Assembly: GCA_017620975.1 (NCBI GenBank)
Contig: JAGAUD010000010.1
Location: 1-52,491, forward strand
DNA: 52,491 nucleotides
Reading direction: 5' to 3'
From: Lachnospiraceae bacterium
GTDB lineage: Bacteria > Bacillota_A > Clostridia > Lachnospirales > Lachnospiraceae
Shown here: positions 40,402 to 49,598 of the stretch, one piece after another
Position numbering within the stretch: the first letter of the stretch is position 1
How the letters are laid out: every line of letters begins with the position of its first letter
Notes under the pieces: generated by a model
Told to the model about the DNA's origin: nothing
Seen by the model: the letters and a program-made list of their open reading frames with translations, nothing else
Database searches by the model: none
Made by a program: the position numbers and the translations under genes

Positions 40402-41943
40402 ATGAAAACATTTGCAGCAATTGATGTGGGAAGTTTTGAACTTACTATGAAGATTTACCAATTTTCCGGAAAGAATAAGATGCGGGAAATTGACCGTATC
40501 GGTCGGCATCTGGCCTTAGGAACAGATACCTATTCAGACGGTAAAATCGGCCCGGAGAAAATGGATGAATTGTGCCGGACGCTTCGGGAATTTGCTGAAA
40601 TCATGAAGGCTTATAAGGTAGACGATTATAGAGCATATGGAACCAGTGCTATCCGGGAGACGGAGAACACTACCATTATATTGGATCAGATTGCTCAGAG
40701 AACCGGAATTAAGGTAGAAGTCCTGAGCAATTCGGAACAGCGTTTTCTGGACTATAAGTCCATTGCATCCAAAGGGGAATCTTTTCGTAAAATTATTGAG
40801 GAGAGAACTGCAATCGTGGATATCGGGGGTGGCAGCATTCAGATTTCCCTGTTTGATAACGATGCTTTGATTGCTACACAGAATATGCGGCTGGGCGTAC
40901 TCAGAGTACAGGACCGTATCAACCATCTGAATGCCAAGCCATCACAGAGGATGAGCCTGGTAGATGAAATGGCATCAGCCCAGTTGACAACCTTTAAGAA
41001 AATGTATTTAAAGGATTATACCATTAAGAATATTATTATTGTGGACGACTATCTTTCTCCTCTGGCAGTAAAAAAGGCCGGTAAAGATGGCGCCAGAGCT
41101 GTTGCAGACATCCTCGAATATGAAAATCTCTTGGAGCAGCTGCATGTTACATCACAAATGCAGGCGGCAACACTTCTGGATATTTCGGAGGAAAAAGTTC
41201 CTCTTGTGTACATCAGTGCTATTGTCATGCGGAGAATTGCGCTTTTGTTTGGAGCAGAGAAAATCTGGGCGCCCGGTGTGACCCTATGTGACGGTATCGC
41301 GTATGAATATGCGGAGCAGAATAAACTGCTTGCCGGAGAACATGATTTTGAAAAAGATATCATTGCCTGTGCCATGAATATCAGCAAACGTTATATGGGA
41401 AGCAGAAAGCGGGCGGAGACACTGGAAAAGATTGCATTGACTATCTTTGACAGCATGAAGAAAGTGCACGGTCTTGGCAAAAGAGAAAGGTTGTATCTGA
41501 GACTGGCAGCCCTTTTACATGATTGTGGTAAATATATCACCATGGTAAATCTGGGAGAGGCTTCTTACAACATTATTATGGCTACGGAAATCATTGGGCT
41601 TTCCCATAGGGAGAGAGAAATTGTAGCCAACGTGGTCAGATTCAATCACAGCCCTTTTCTGTATTATGGACAGATGGGTAGTGATACCGTCAATATTGAT
41701 AGAGGGGCTTATCTGATCATTGCCAAATTGACAGCTATTATGCGTGTGGCTAACAGCCTGGATCGCAGTCACAAGCAAAAGTTAAAAGGAGTAAAGGCAC
41801 AGCTGAAAGAGAATCAATTGGTGCTGACCGTTGATACTCAGGAAGATATTACGCTGGAAAAAGGATTTTTTGAGGCTCGAGTAGGATTTTTTCAGGAAGT
41901 ATATAGTATTCAGCCTGTGCTGAAGCAGAAGAAGCAGTTCTAG
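40402..41943 (+). CDS. ppx: Ppx/GppA family exopolyphosphatase with HD-type C-terminus
   Basis: The 513-residue protein has the two actin-like (ASKHA) lobes of Ppx/GppA (AIDVGSFELTMK, YGTSAIRE, VLSNSEQRFLDY, IVDIGGGSIQISLF) and a C-terminal HD-type helical domain (LAALLHDCGKYI, GLSHREREIVANVVRFNHS). It should hydrolyse terminal phosphates of polyphosphate or pppGpp. The usual DxGSNS phosphate loop is DVGSFE here, a divergence that could alter catalysis. ppk follows 9 nt downstream, so synthesis and breakdown of polyphosphate are encoded together. Confidence 0.88.
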   Translation: MKTFAAIDVGSFELTMKIYQFSGKNKMREIDRIGRHLALGTDTYSDGKIGPEKMDELCRTLREFAEIMKAYKVDDYRAYGTSAIRETENTTIILDQIAQRTGIKVEVLSNSEQRFLDYKSIASKGESFRKIIEERTAIVDIGGGSIQISLFDNDALIATQNMRLGVLRVQDRINHLNAKPSQRMSLVDEMASAQLTTFKKMYLKDYTIKNIIIVDDYLSPLAVKKAGKDGARAVADILEYENLLEQLHVTSQMQAATLLDISEEKVPLVYISAIVMRRIALLFGAEKIWAPGVTLCDGIAYEYAEQNKLLAGEHDFEKDIIACAMNISKRYMGSRKRAETLEKIALTIFDSMKKVHGLGKRERLYLRLAALLHDCGKYITMVNLGEASYNIIMATEIIGLSHREREIVANVVRFNHSPFLYYGQMGSDTVNIDRGAYLIIAKLTAIMRVANSLDRSHKQKLKGVKAQLKENQLVLTVDTQEDITLEKGFFEARVGFFQEVYSIQPVLKQKKQF

Positions 41944-41952
41944 GAGGACACA

Positions 41953-44088
41953 ATGAGCGAGAAAGAAAGAGATTTCCGGGATCCCGGATTATATACCAAC
42001 AGAGAATTAAGTTGGGTTCTGTTCGACAACAGGGTCTTAAGTGAGGCAAGAGATAAGAATATTCCGTTGTTTGAAAGGTTGAAGTTCTTAAGCATCACAG
42101 CTTCCAACCTGGATGAATTTTTCATGATCAGGGTGGCATCCTTAAAAGACATGGTGCATGCAGGATATGGAAAAAAAGACATTGCCGGCATGACGGCTTC
42201 ACAGCAGTTGGAGGCTCTGAATGCAGCTATTCATAAACTGGTAGACCTGCAGTATTCTACATATAATCGCTCTCTGCTTCCTCTTCTGGAGCAAAACGGT
42301 CTCCATGTCATCTGCAACCATGAGAGTCTGACACAGGAGGAGGCTGCTTTCATTGACCGATATTTTACGGAGAATGTTTATCCGGTACTGACACCCATGG
42401 CAGTAGATTCCTCCAGACCTTTTCCTTTGATTCGCAATAAATCCCTGAATATCGGGGCTTTGGTGAGAAAGAAAGAAACAGGGGGAGAGCTGGAATTTGC
42501 TACCGTACAGGTGCCAAGTGTGCTTTCAAGAATTGTGGAATTTCCGGCTGCGGGCAGTACGCGGAAAGTTATTTTGCTGGAAGAGATGATTGAAAGGAAC
42601 ATGGATAAATTGTTCCTGAATTACGATATTGTCTGTGCACATCCTTTCCGGATCATGAGAAATGCGGATCTGACCATAGATGAGGACGAAGCGGCCGATT
42701 TGTTGAAAGAGATTGAGAAGCAGCTGAAGAAACGTCAATGGGGCGAGGCCATCCGACTGGAAGTAGAAGATGGCATGGATAAGCGTCTTCTGAAGTTCAT
42801 TAAGAAAGAACTGAACATGGAGGAAGAGGACATCTACTATATCGACGGCCCTCTGGATCTGACGTTCCTGATGAAGATGTGCGGCCTGGAAGGATTTAGT
42901 CATTTAAAGACACCGAAATACGAACCTAAGCAGGTGCCGGAGCTTCCTGCAGGCTGCGATATCTTCGAGCAGATCCGAAAAGGAGATATCCTTCTGCATC
43001 ATCCGTACCAGTCCTTTACTCCTGTGGTGGATTTTATCCGTCAGGCTTCCAAGGATCCTCAGGTCCTTGCTATAAAGCAGACACTGTACCGTGTCAGCGG
43101 GAATTCTCCCATCATTGCAGCGCTGGCACAGGCTGCGGAGAACGGCAAACAGGTCTCTGTACTGGTAGAACTTAAGGCACGTTTTGACGAGGAAAATAAT
43201 ATCGTATGGGCAAGAAAGCTGGAGAAGGCCGGATGTCACGTTATCTACGGTCTGGTGGGACTAAAGACTCACAGTAAGATTACTCTTGTGGTGCGCCGCG
43301 AGGAGGACGGCATCCGCAGATATGTCCATTTGGGAACCGGTAACTACAACGATGCCACGGCTAAAATGTATACCGATATGGGTATGCTGACCTGTTCCGA
43401 GAGTATAGGCGAAGATGCCACAGCAGTCTTTAATATGCTGTCCGGTTATTCCGAGCCCCTTATGTGGAATAAGCTGTCATTGGCACCACTTTGGCTGAAA
43501 AATAAGTTCCTGTACCTGATCGGCAGAGAGAAAAAGTATGCTCTGGAAGGCAAGACGGCCAGAATCATCGCAAAGATGAATTCTTTATGCGACCCGGATA
43601 TCATTGCTGCTTTGTATGAAGCCAGTGCTGCGGGCGTTAAGATTGATCTGATTGTCAGAGGAATCTGCTGTCTGAGAGTGGGAATCCCCGGTGTCAGCGA
43701 AAATATCTCGGTACGCTCCATTGTAGGTAATTTCCTGGAGCACAGCCGTATCTTTTACTTTGAAAACGGAGAAAACTATGAAATTTATTGCGGCAGTGCC
43801 GACTGGATGCCCAGAAATCTGGAGCGCCGCGTTGAGATCCTTTTCCCGGTGGAGAAGCAGGAGCTGAAGGAGGAATTGCTCCATATCCTGCAGAATCAGC
43901 TTAGAGATACAGTGAAAGCGCATATTCTGAAGCCGGATGGTAATTATGAGAAAGTAGATAAAAGGGGAAAGGAAATTTTTAATTCTCAGGATGCTTTCTG
44001 TGTGGAGGCTGCAAAGAAGATAGAGGCTGTTTCGGAACCGACTGTGGCTGACAGACGGGTGTTTATTCCGGAGATGCATCACGAGTAG
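41953..44088 (+). CDS. ppk: Polyphosphate kinase 1
   Basis: The 711-residue enzyme reversibly transfers the terminal phosphate of ATP to polyphosphate. The family's N-terminal RELSWVLFDNRVL, the phospholipase-D-like catalytic domains with the catalytic His in LKTHSKITLVVR and the second His in NFLEHSRIFYF, and the YVHLGTGNYND segment are intact. Length is normal. TAGGAGGACACA precedes ATG 41953. It is immediately downstream of ppx, an arrangement also seen in other bacteria. Confidence 0.96.
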   Translation: MSEKERDFRDPGLYTNRELSWVLFDNRVLSEARDKNIPLFERLKFLSITASNLDEFFMIRVASLKDMVHAGYGKKDIAGMTASQQLEALNAAIHKLVDLQYSTYNRSLLPLLEQNGLHVICNHESLTQEEAAFIDRYFTENVYPVLTPMAVDSSRPFPLIRNKSLNIGALVRKKETGGELEFATVQVPSVLSRIVEFPAAGSTRKVILLEEMIERNMDKLFLNYDIVCAHPFRIMRNADLTIDEDEAADLLKEIEKQLKKRQWGEAIRLEVEDGMDKRLLKFIKKELNMEEEDIYYIDGPLDLTFLMKMCGLEGFSHLKTPKYEPKQVPELPAGCDIFEQIRKGDILLHHPYQSFTPVVDFIRQASKDPQVLAIKQTLYRVSGNSPIIAALAQAAENGKQVSVLVELKARFDEENNIVWARKLEKAGCHVIYGLVGLKTHSKITLVVRREEDGIRRYVHLGTGNYNDATAKMYTDMGMLTCSESIGEDATAVFNMLSGYSEPLMWNKLSLAPLWLKNKFLYLIGREKKYALEGKTARIIAKMNSLCDPDIIAALYEASAAGVKIDLIVRGICCLRVGIPGVSENISVRSIVGNFLEHSRIFYFENGENYEIYCGSADWMPRNLERRVEILFPVEKQELKEELLHILQNQLRDTVKAHILKPDGNYEKVDKRGKEIFNSQDAFCVEAAKKIEAVSEPTVADRRVFIPEMHHE

Positions 44089-44113
44089 AAAAGCGTTTTC
44101 AGGAGATTGTAGT

Positions 44114-44776
44114 ATGAAAATAATACTTGCATCTGCGTCACCAAGGCGCAGAGAACTTCTCCATCAGATTGGCTGGAATTTTGAGATATGTGTCAGTCAG
44201 GTGGAGGAACAAATAACGAAAACAATTCCGTGGGAAGTGGTGGAAGAGTTGTCCTGCCGGAAGGCAGAGGATGTATTTCGGCGAGTGTTGGAAAACCGGA
44301 AAGTGGAAGCTGCATCGTCTGTTGTGGAAGGGGGAACTACGGCAGCTGAGGCGGAGAATTCAATTCTTGTCATAGGCGCTGACACTATTGTAGCATGTGA
44401 TGGCAGGATACTTGGAAAACCAACAGACAGGGAAGATGCAGTTGCAATGCTTAAGCTGTTGCAAGGGCGTTCCCACCATGTATATACAGGGGTGACACTT
44501 TGCATGCGCCGTACAGATGGAAATATCGTAAAAAATACTTTCCATGAGGCTGCGGAGGTCACATTTTATCCCATGACAGAAGAGGAGATTCAGTGGTATG
44601 TGGACTCCGGAGAGCCTATGGACAAGGCCGGCAGTTACGGCATCCAGGGACTCTGCGCCCGTTACATCAGCCAAATTACCGGAGATTACAACAATGTGGT
44701 AGGCCTTCCTGTGGGTAGGCTGTACCAGGAAGTACGTAAATTAGGAGGTATTCATGAAGAAAGCAGTCATATTTGA
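44114..44776 (+). CDS. maf: Maf-like nucleoside triphosphate pyrophosphatase
   Basis: The 220-residue protein starts with the Maf motif LASASPRRRELL and carries VIGADTIVACDGRILGKP and the C-terminal AGSYGIQG segment. Maf proteins hydrolyse dTTP/UTP or modified nucleotides and are linked to septum formation. It is somewhat long; an insertion rich in Ala, Val and Glu (about residues 64-82) enlarges a loop. AGGAG precedes the start. The end overlaps the following HAD gene by 23 nt, indicating coupled translation. Confidence 0.92.
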   Translation: MKIILASASPRRRELLHQIGWNFEICVSQVEEQITKTIPWEVVEELSCRKAEDVFRRVLENRKVEAASSVVEGGTTAAEAENSILVIGADTIVACDGRILGKPTDREDAVAMLKLLQGRSHHVYTGVTLCMRRTDGNIVKNTFHEAAEVTFYPMTEEEIQWYVDSGEPMDKAGSYGIQGLCARYISQITGDYNNVVGLPVGRLYQEVRKLGGIHEESSHI

Positions 44777-45410
44777 CCTTGACGGAACCTTGTCAGATTC
44801 CCTGGCAAGCATAAAATATTGTGCAGATCTGGCAGTGGAGCCTTTGGGAATGGGGCCCTTTACCTCACAGCAGTATAAATATTTTGTGGGAGATGGTGCT
44901 GCCAATCTGATCAAACGTTGTCTGGCAGCAGGAGGGGATGCAGAACTTACCCATTTTGACGAAGCTTTTGCCAGATATCGTGAGATATTTAAGGAAAACT
45001 GTATGTATGAGGTGAAACCGTATGATGGCATCAGAGAGCTTCTGGCAGAATTAAAGAACAGAGGGCTTAAGATTGCGGTGCTTTCCAATAAGCCCCATGC
45101 CGAGACCATCAATGTCATTGAGACTTTGTTTGGAAAGGGGTATTTTGACATTATTCAGGGACAGAAACCGGATGTGCCCATCAAACCCAGTCCTGAAGGC
45201 GTATTCCGCATTCTGGAGCAGCTTCAGATGACATCGGAGGAGATTCTGTATCTTGGAGATACCTGTACGGATATGCAGACAGGAAAAAGTGCCGGAGCCT
45301 TTACTGTAGGAGCACTGTGGGGCTTCCGTGACAGACAGGAGCTGGAGGAGAACCATGCAGATGCTATCGTAGCTCATCCGCTGGAGCTTCTGCAGTATGT
45401 GGAAGATTAA
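44754..45410 (+). CDS. HAD family phosphatase (phosphoglycolate phosphatase-like)
   Basis: The 218-residue protein has HAD motif I FDLDGTLSDS, motif II VLSNKPH, motif III Lys in KPSPEG and motif IV LGDTCTDMQTGKSAG, with a helical cap after motif I. It is in the Gph/PGP-like subgroup. Its substrate may be phosphoglycolate, as for Gph, but the group is promiscuous. Its AGGAGG ribosome site lies within the 3' end of maf. The gene is the last of the maf-HAD pair. Confidence 0.88.
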   Translation: MKKAVIFDLDGTLSDSLASIKYCADLAVEPLGMGPFTSQQYKYFVGDGAANLIKRCLAAGGDAELTHFDEAFARYREIFKENCMYEVKPYDGIRELLAELKNRGLKIAVLSNKPHAETINVIETLFGKGYFDIIQGQKPDVPIKPSPEGVFRILEQLQMTSEEILYLGDTCTDMQTGKSAGAFTVGALWGFRDRQELEENHADAIVAHPLELLQYVED

Positions 45411-45474
45411 TTATTGGCATTTTGCACAAAATTTACAAATTGTGGAAAAAAGTGCGATACTCTATTGACGAGAG

Positions 45475-45503
45475 AGCATATTCTGACTATTATGGTTACA
45501 GAA
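45475..45503 (+). promoter_or_regulatory. Promoter of the acidic small protein gene
   Basis: TTGACG (45475-45480), 17-bp spacer, TATTAT (45498-45503). Confidence 0.65.
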
Positions 45504-45561
45504 TACAAAGTTTGCACAGGAATAAGATTCCTGTCGAACGGTGAAAAAGGAGGATAGATGT

Positions 45562-45819
45562 ATGCATGAATTTGATGATGCAGTACTGGAGTGCTTTTTA
45601 GAGAACCAGTTACAGCTTTTCCCTGAACGAGTGGCGGAGAACCTGGAAGCTGCTGAAAGTTTCTTGGAAGAATGCATGGCAGTAGTTGTCGATTCTGCGG
45701 ATGAAGTAGTTGAGTTCTTCGAAGAAGAAGGACTTGATATCGAAGATCCTGATGAGATTCTTGACGCTGCTGAAGTGTTCGACATTGGCGATGGCAGATA
45801 TCTGATTGTAGAAGGTTAA
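45562..45819 (+). CDS. Highly acidic small protein of unknown function
   Basis: This 85-residue protein is extremely acidic: I count 28 Asp/Glu, two Arg, no Lys and one His. It is predicted mostly helical. The hydrophobic residues are regularly spaced (LEAAESFLEECMAVVVDSA), and the end is a short beta-like segment DGRYLIVEG. There is no signal peptide or TM helix. ATG 45562 lies 8 nt after AAGGAGG, and a promoter lies upstream, so it is a real, separately transcribed gene. I do not recognise the family. It could be a small adaptor, an inhibitor or a nucleic-acid mimic; none of this is demonstrated. Confidence 0.7.
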   Translation: MHEFDDAVLECFLENQLQLFPERVAENLEAAESFLEECMAVVVDSADEVVEFFEEEGLDIEDPDEILDAAEVFDIGDGRYLIVEG

Positions 45820-45913
45820 TAGAGAGACATAGGCTGCGGCTTCAATGGAGGCTGCAGCTTTTTTGATGATATAGGAAATATTTCTAAGGGAAAGCTTGCA
45901 GCCCCATTTTCGG

Positions 45914-47581
45914 CTATTTACCGATAAAGTACTTTTCAATTACTTCAACCAATCCGTCCTGATTATTATCCTTCTCAGTGACAATATCAGCCGCTTCTTT
46001 TACAGCCGGATCAGCATTAGTCATGGCAATTCCGGTACCGGCCGCCTCCAACATTGAGATATCATTTTCGGCGTCCCCAACCGCAAAAGTATGGTTATAA
46101 GGTATATGCAGGTATTCTGCCACATAAAGCAAAGCGCGGCCCTTGCCGGCAGCTGCGGGCAGGATTTCCAGATACTGGTCACTGGAGAAGATAATCTGCA
46201 CCCTGTTGCCCAGATGAGGCATGATATGATCGCGGAAATGTTCCAGCACGGAGCGGTCAGTGAGATGAATGCACTGCAGCTTAAAAGAACCCTGTTCCAG
46301 ACTGCCCGCAATGTTATCTACACACTTTAAGGGAAGATGAGTCCGTCTTGTATAGAAGCGCAGTTCATCGTTTAGTTCATGGCAGACAATTTCCGTATCG
46401 GTATAAGCATGGATATGCAGATGTTGTTTTTCTGCCTCGCCGATAATAAATCGGATGTCTTCCATATCCAGGCGGTGCACCAGAATATCAGATGCAGTAT
46501 CGCAGTCATAAATAAGTGCCCCGTTATTGGAGATGATCAGAGTATTGGGATAATCAATGCCCTGAAGCTTTCGCACCTCCAGAATACTGGGAAGAGGGCG
46601 TCCGGAACTTAATATCAAATGATGTCCCATGGCAGTCATACGGTCAAGTGCTGCTTTTGTGCCGGGGGTAATTTCACTTTTATCGTTTAACAGTGTGCCG
46701 TCCATATCAGTGAACAGCAGATTGCACTGTGTCTTTTTAAGATCAGTCAGAACATCCTCCGGTACCGCCAGTTTGCCGTATCCTACACCCAAATCCAATC
46801 CGGGTTTATTGGATCCGTGAAAATCAGAACCGCCGCTTATCAGCAGATGATGCTTTTCGGCCAACTTACGGATCAGCCGCTCTTCAGCAGTATTGTAGGT
46901 AGAATAAATAGCCTCAATCCCAATCAATCCGGCGTCTTTGCATTCTTTCACCAGCTGTTCCAGATTAGCATCGCTCAAATGATACAGAATCGGATGAGCC
47001 AATATAGGAATCCCACCCGCCTCCAGAATCAATGTAATTACCTGAAACGGCGTTACTTTTTCTCTCGGCACAAAGCATGGCGCATGATCACCGATATATC
47101 GGTCAAAAGCCTCCTGCATACTCTTCGTGTACCTATGGTCCAAAAGATACCGTGCATAATGGGCCCTTGTAATCACACAGTCCGGAAACGCCTCCACCAG
47201 CTTCTCATAAGTAATATCGATTCCGGCCTCCCGCAGCAGCCCGCACATCTTCCTGTTCCTTGCAACCCTGCCATCTGCGAATTCCTTCACTTTCTCCAAA
47301 AACGCTTCACTATGGTAGTCAATATACAACCCCACAATATGAATGTCCTTCCCATGATACTCAGTTGAAAACTCAATCCCCGGAATCACTTCAGGCACAT
47401 TAATGCCTTTACTTTTAAGCTCCTCAGCGTATTCCAGAATCTCATCAAGTCCATCCACCGTATCATGATCCGTCAAAGCAAACGCCGCCAGCCCTTTTTT
47501 AACGGCATAATCCACCAAGTCTCTCACGGAATAAGTTCCATCCGAACAATTTGAATGCACATGCAAATCCACCATCTTCAT
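45914..47581 (-). CDS. PHP domain - Cof-type HAD phosphatase fusion protein
   Basis: The 555-residue protein joins two phosphatase-type folds. Residues 1-~280 form a PHP domain of the YciV/3',5'-nucleoside bisphosphatase type: DLHVHSNCSDGTYS, ALTDHDTVDGL and GIEFSTEYHGKDIHIVGLYID provide the metal ligands. Residues ~287-555 form a HAD-IIB (Cof-like) phosphatase with motif I FTDMDGTLLND, motif II LSSGRP and motif IV VGDAENDISMLEAAG, including the large C2 cap. Each part alone is normally a separate protein. AAGGAG lies 7 nt before the start on the minus strand, so the fused reading frame has a proper start. Substrates are unknown, possibly successive steps on one phosphorylated compound. Confidence 0.9.
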   Translation of the reverse strand: MKMVDLHVHSNCSDGTYSVRDLVDYAVKKGLAAFALTDHDTVDGLDEILEYAEELKSKGINVPEVIPGIEFSTEYHGKDIHIVGLYIDYHSEAFLEKVKEFADGRVARNRKMCGLLREAGIDITYEKLVEAFPDCVITRAHYARYLLDHRYTKSMQEAFDRYIGDHAPCFVPREKVTPFQVITLILEAGGIPILAHPILYHLSDANLEQLVKECKDAGLIGIEAIYSTYNTAEERLIRKLAEKHHLLISGGSDFHGSNKPGLDLGVGYGKLAVPEDVLTDLKKTQCNLLFTDMDGTLLNDKSEITPGTKAALDRMTAMGHHLILSSGRPLPSILEVRKLQGIDYPNTLIISNNGALIYDCDTASDILVHRLDMEDIRFIIGEAEKQHLHIHAYTDTEIVCHELNDELRFYTRRTHLPLKCVDNIAGSLEQGSFKLQCIHLTDRSVLEHFRDHIMPHLGNRVQIIFSSDQYLEILPAAAGKGRALLYVAEYLHIPYNHTFAVGDAENDISMLEAAGTGIAMTNADPAVKEAADIVTEKDNNQDGLVEVIEKYFIGK

Positions 47582-47643
47582 TCACTCACTCCTTCCGCCA
47601 TTCCCTCATGGTGTCCCAGCCCGTCAACCCCTAACATAGTCGA

Positions 47644-49281
47644 TTAATCCTCGTCATCCACCTTATTAGCGGTAAATACAGTACGTTTTCTTGCCATTTC
47701 ATCGCTTGCAAGATACTCGTCATAAGTAGTAATTTTATCGATCATGCTGCCATTGGGCAGAATCTCCATAATACGGTTAGCCGTAGTCTGCACAAACTGA
47801 TGGTCATGGCAGGAGAACAGTGCAACCCCCGGGAACTTGATCAGTCCGTTGTTCAGAGCTGTAATAGACTCCATATCCAGATGGTTGGTAGGTTCATCGA
47901 AAATCAGGCAGTTAGCACCGCTGATCATCATCTTGGACAGAAGGCAGCGCACCTTCTCACCACCGGACAGAACCTTTACTTTCTTCACACCGTCTTCACC
48001 GGCAAAGAGCATACGTCCCAGGAAACCGCGTACATAAGTCACATCCTTAATAGGAGAGTAGCCTGTCAGCCAGTCTACGATCGTCAGATCATTATCAAAT
48101 TCCTCAGTATTATCCTTGGGGAAATATGCCTGTGAAGTTGTCACACCCCACTTATAGGATCCCTCATCCGGCTCCATTTCACCGGCCAGAATCTGGAACA
48201 GCGTAGTCTTAGCCAACTCATTACTTCCTACAAAAGCAACTTTATCTTCGTGATTTAAAATAAAGCTGATATCGTCCAGCACCTTTTCACCATTGATGGT
48301 CTTGGACAGATGCTCTACGCAAAGTACTTCGTTGCCGATTTCACGGTCAGGACGAAAGTCGATATAAGGATATTTTCTGCTGGAAGGTTTGATTTCATCC
48401 AACTCGATTTTTTCCAGAGCACGCTTTCTGGAAGTAGCCTGCTTGGATTTGGAAGCGTTCGCAGAGAAACGGGAGATGAACTCCTGCAGTTCCTTAATCT
48501 TTTCTTCCTTCTTCTTATTGGCTTCCTTCATCTGTTTGATCAGCAGCTGGCTGGACTCGTACCAGAAATCGTAGTTACCTGCATACAGCTGAATCTTACC
48601 GTAGTCGATATCGGCAGTATGGGTGCAGACCTTATTCAGGAAATAACGGTCGTGAGAGACAACGATAACGGTATTTTCAAAGTTAATCAAAAACTCTTCC
48701 AGCCATGCGATGGCGTCCAGATCCAGATGGTTGGTAGGCTCGTCCAAAAGCAGGATATCGGGATTGCCGAACAGAGCTTTGGCAAGCAGAACCTTAACTT
48801 TTACGTTACCATCCAGGTCCTTCATAAGAGAGTAGTGGTAGTCGGTATCGATACCAAGACCGTTTAACAACATTGCTGCATTGGACTCAGCCTCCCAACC
48901 ATCCATCTCGGCGAACTCAGCTTCCAATTCGCTGGCGCGGATACCGTCTTCATCGGTGAAATCTTCCTTTGCGTAGATAGCATCCTTTTCTTTCATGATT
49001 TCATACAGACGCTCGTTACCCATGATAACGGTGTCCATTACAGGATACTCATCATATTTGAAATGGTCCTGCTCCAGAACAGAAAGACGCTGGCCGGGAG
49101 TGATGACTACATCGCCCTTGGTGGTCTCCAGCTTGCCGGAGAGAATCTTTAAAAATGTGGACTTACCGGCACCGTTGGCACCGATCAGACCATAGCAGTT
49201 ACCTTCTGTGAATTTGATATTTACGTCCTCGAACAAAGCTTTCTTACCGATTCGTAAGGTGACATTATTTGCACTGATCAT
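47644..49281 (-). CDS. ABC-F family ATPase, YbiT-like
   Basis: The 545-residue protein has two ABC domains joined by a basic linker with the FSANASKSKQATSRKR segment, without TM helices, as in ribosome-binding ABC-F factors. Overall similarity is to E. coli YbiT. Site 1 is canonical (GANGAGKST, LLLDEPTNHLDL). In site 2 the Walker A reads GSNELAKTT, lacking two glycines, while the signature LSGGEKVR and Walker B IFDEPTNHLD are intact. I chose the Met at 49281 (MISANNVTLRIGKKALFED), matching the family start; the longer frame to 49374 adds a 31-residue extension in the leader. Confidence 0.88.
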   Translation of the reverse strand: MISANNVTLRIGKKALFEDVNIKFTEGNCYGLIGANGAGKSTFLKILSGKLETTKGDVVITPGQRLSVLEQDHFKYDEYPVMDTVIMGNERLYEIMKEKDAIYAKEDFTDEDGIRASELEAEFAEMDGWEAESNAAMLLNGLGIDTDYHYSLMKDLDGNVKVKVLLAKALFGNPDILLLDEPTNHLDLDAIAWLEEFLINFENTVIVVSHDRYFLNKVCTHTADIDYGKIQLYAGNYDFWYESSQLLIKQMKEANKKKEEKIKELQEFISRFSANASKSKQATSRKRALEKIELDEIKPSSRKYPYIDFRPDREIGNEVLCVEHLSKTINGEKVLDDISFILNHEDKVAFVGSNELAKTTLFQILAGEMEPDEGSYKWGVTTSQAYFPKDNTEEFDNDLTIVDWLTGYSPIKDVTYVRGFLGRMLFAGEDGVKKVKVLSGGEKVRCLLSKMMISGANCLIFDEPTNHLDMESITALNNGLIKFPGVALFSCHDHQFVQTTANRIMEILPNGSMIDKITTYDEYLASDEMARKRTVFTANKVDDED

Positions 49282-49347
49282 TGTTACATAAACCTTTCTT
49301 TCAAATCTTTTTATGAGCGGTTCTTTCAGGAAAAAGAAGCCGTATTG

Positions 49348-49382
49348 ACTGTTACTTTGGGCAAAAAAGCCCACTGTTACTT
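49348..49382 (-). repeat. Direct repeats flanking a short hairpin in the ABC-F leader
   Basis: ACTGTTACTT occurs at 49348-49357 and again at 49373-49382, 25 bp apart, with the hairpin GGGC-AAAAAA-GCCC between them. On the minus strand this lies ~70-100 nt upstream of the ABC-F start and would be in its mRNA leader. Confidence 0.6.
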
Positions 49383-49448
49383 AGTGTAAGGGAAAAGAGT
49401 GGATTTGGCAAGAGGTTTGTTGGGAAAATTCGGATGAATTTGCTGCGA

Positions 49449-49470
49449 ATTTTATATTACAATATAAAAT
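49449..49470. promoter_or_regulatory. Perfect 10-bp palindrome upstream of the HTH-Uma2 gene
   Basis: ATTTTATATT and AATATAAAAT are exact reverse complements separated by AC. Related AATATAAAA half-sites recur near 49484 and 49520. This could be an operator or a divergent -10 region for the ABC-F gene. Confidence 0.45.
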
Positions 49471-49493
49471 CAATGAAAAACAGAATATAAAAC

Positions 49494-49522
49494 TTGACAA
49501 ATTACCCGAAAACGGGTACAAT
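49494..49522 (+). promoter_or_regulatory. Promoter with built-in palindromic operator, HTH-Uma2 gene
   Basis: TTGACA (49494-49499) and TACAAT (49517-49522) are spaced by 17 bp. The spacer contains the inverted repeat ACCCG-AAAA-CGGGT (49504-49517), ideally placed for a repressor to block RNA polymerase. Confidence 0.7.
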
Positions 49523-49598
49523 ATAAAAAACGGTATAAAATTGGGAATGAGAGTAGAAATCACAATAGAAATGCGAGCATAAGAAAGGGGATTGGCAT

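Noticed and set aside
46817..47368. A 183-codon plus-strand ORF antisense to the PHP-HAD gene
   Set aside because: It is a shadow of the well-supported minus-strand gene.
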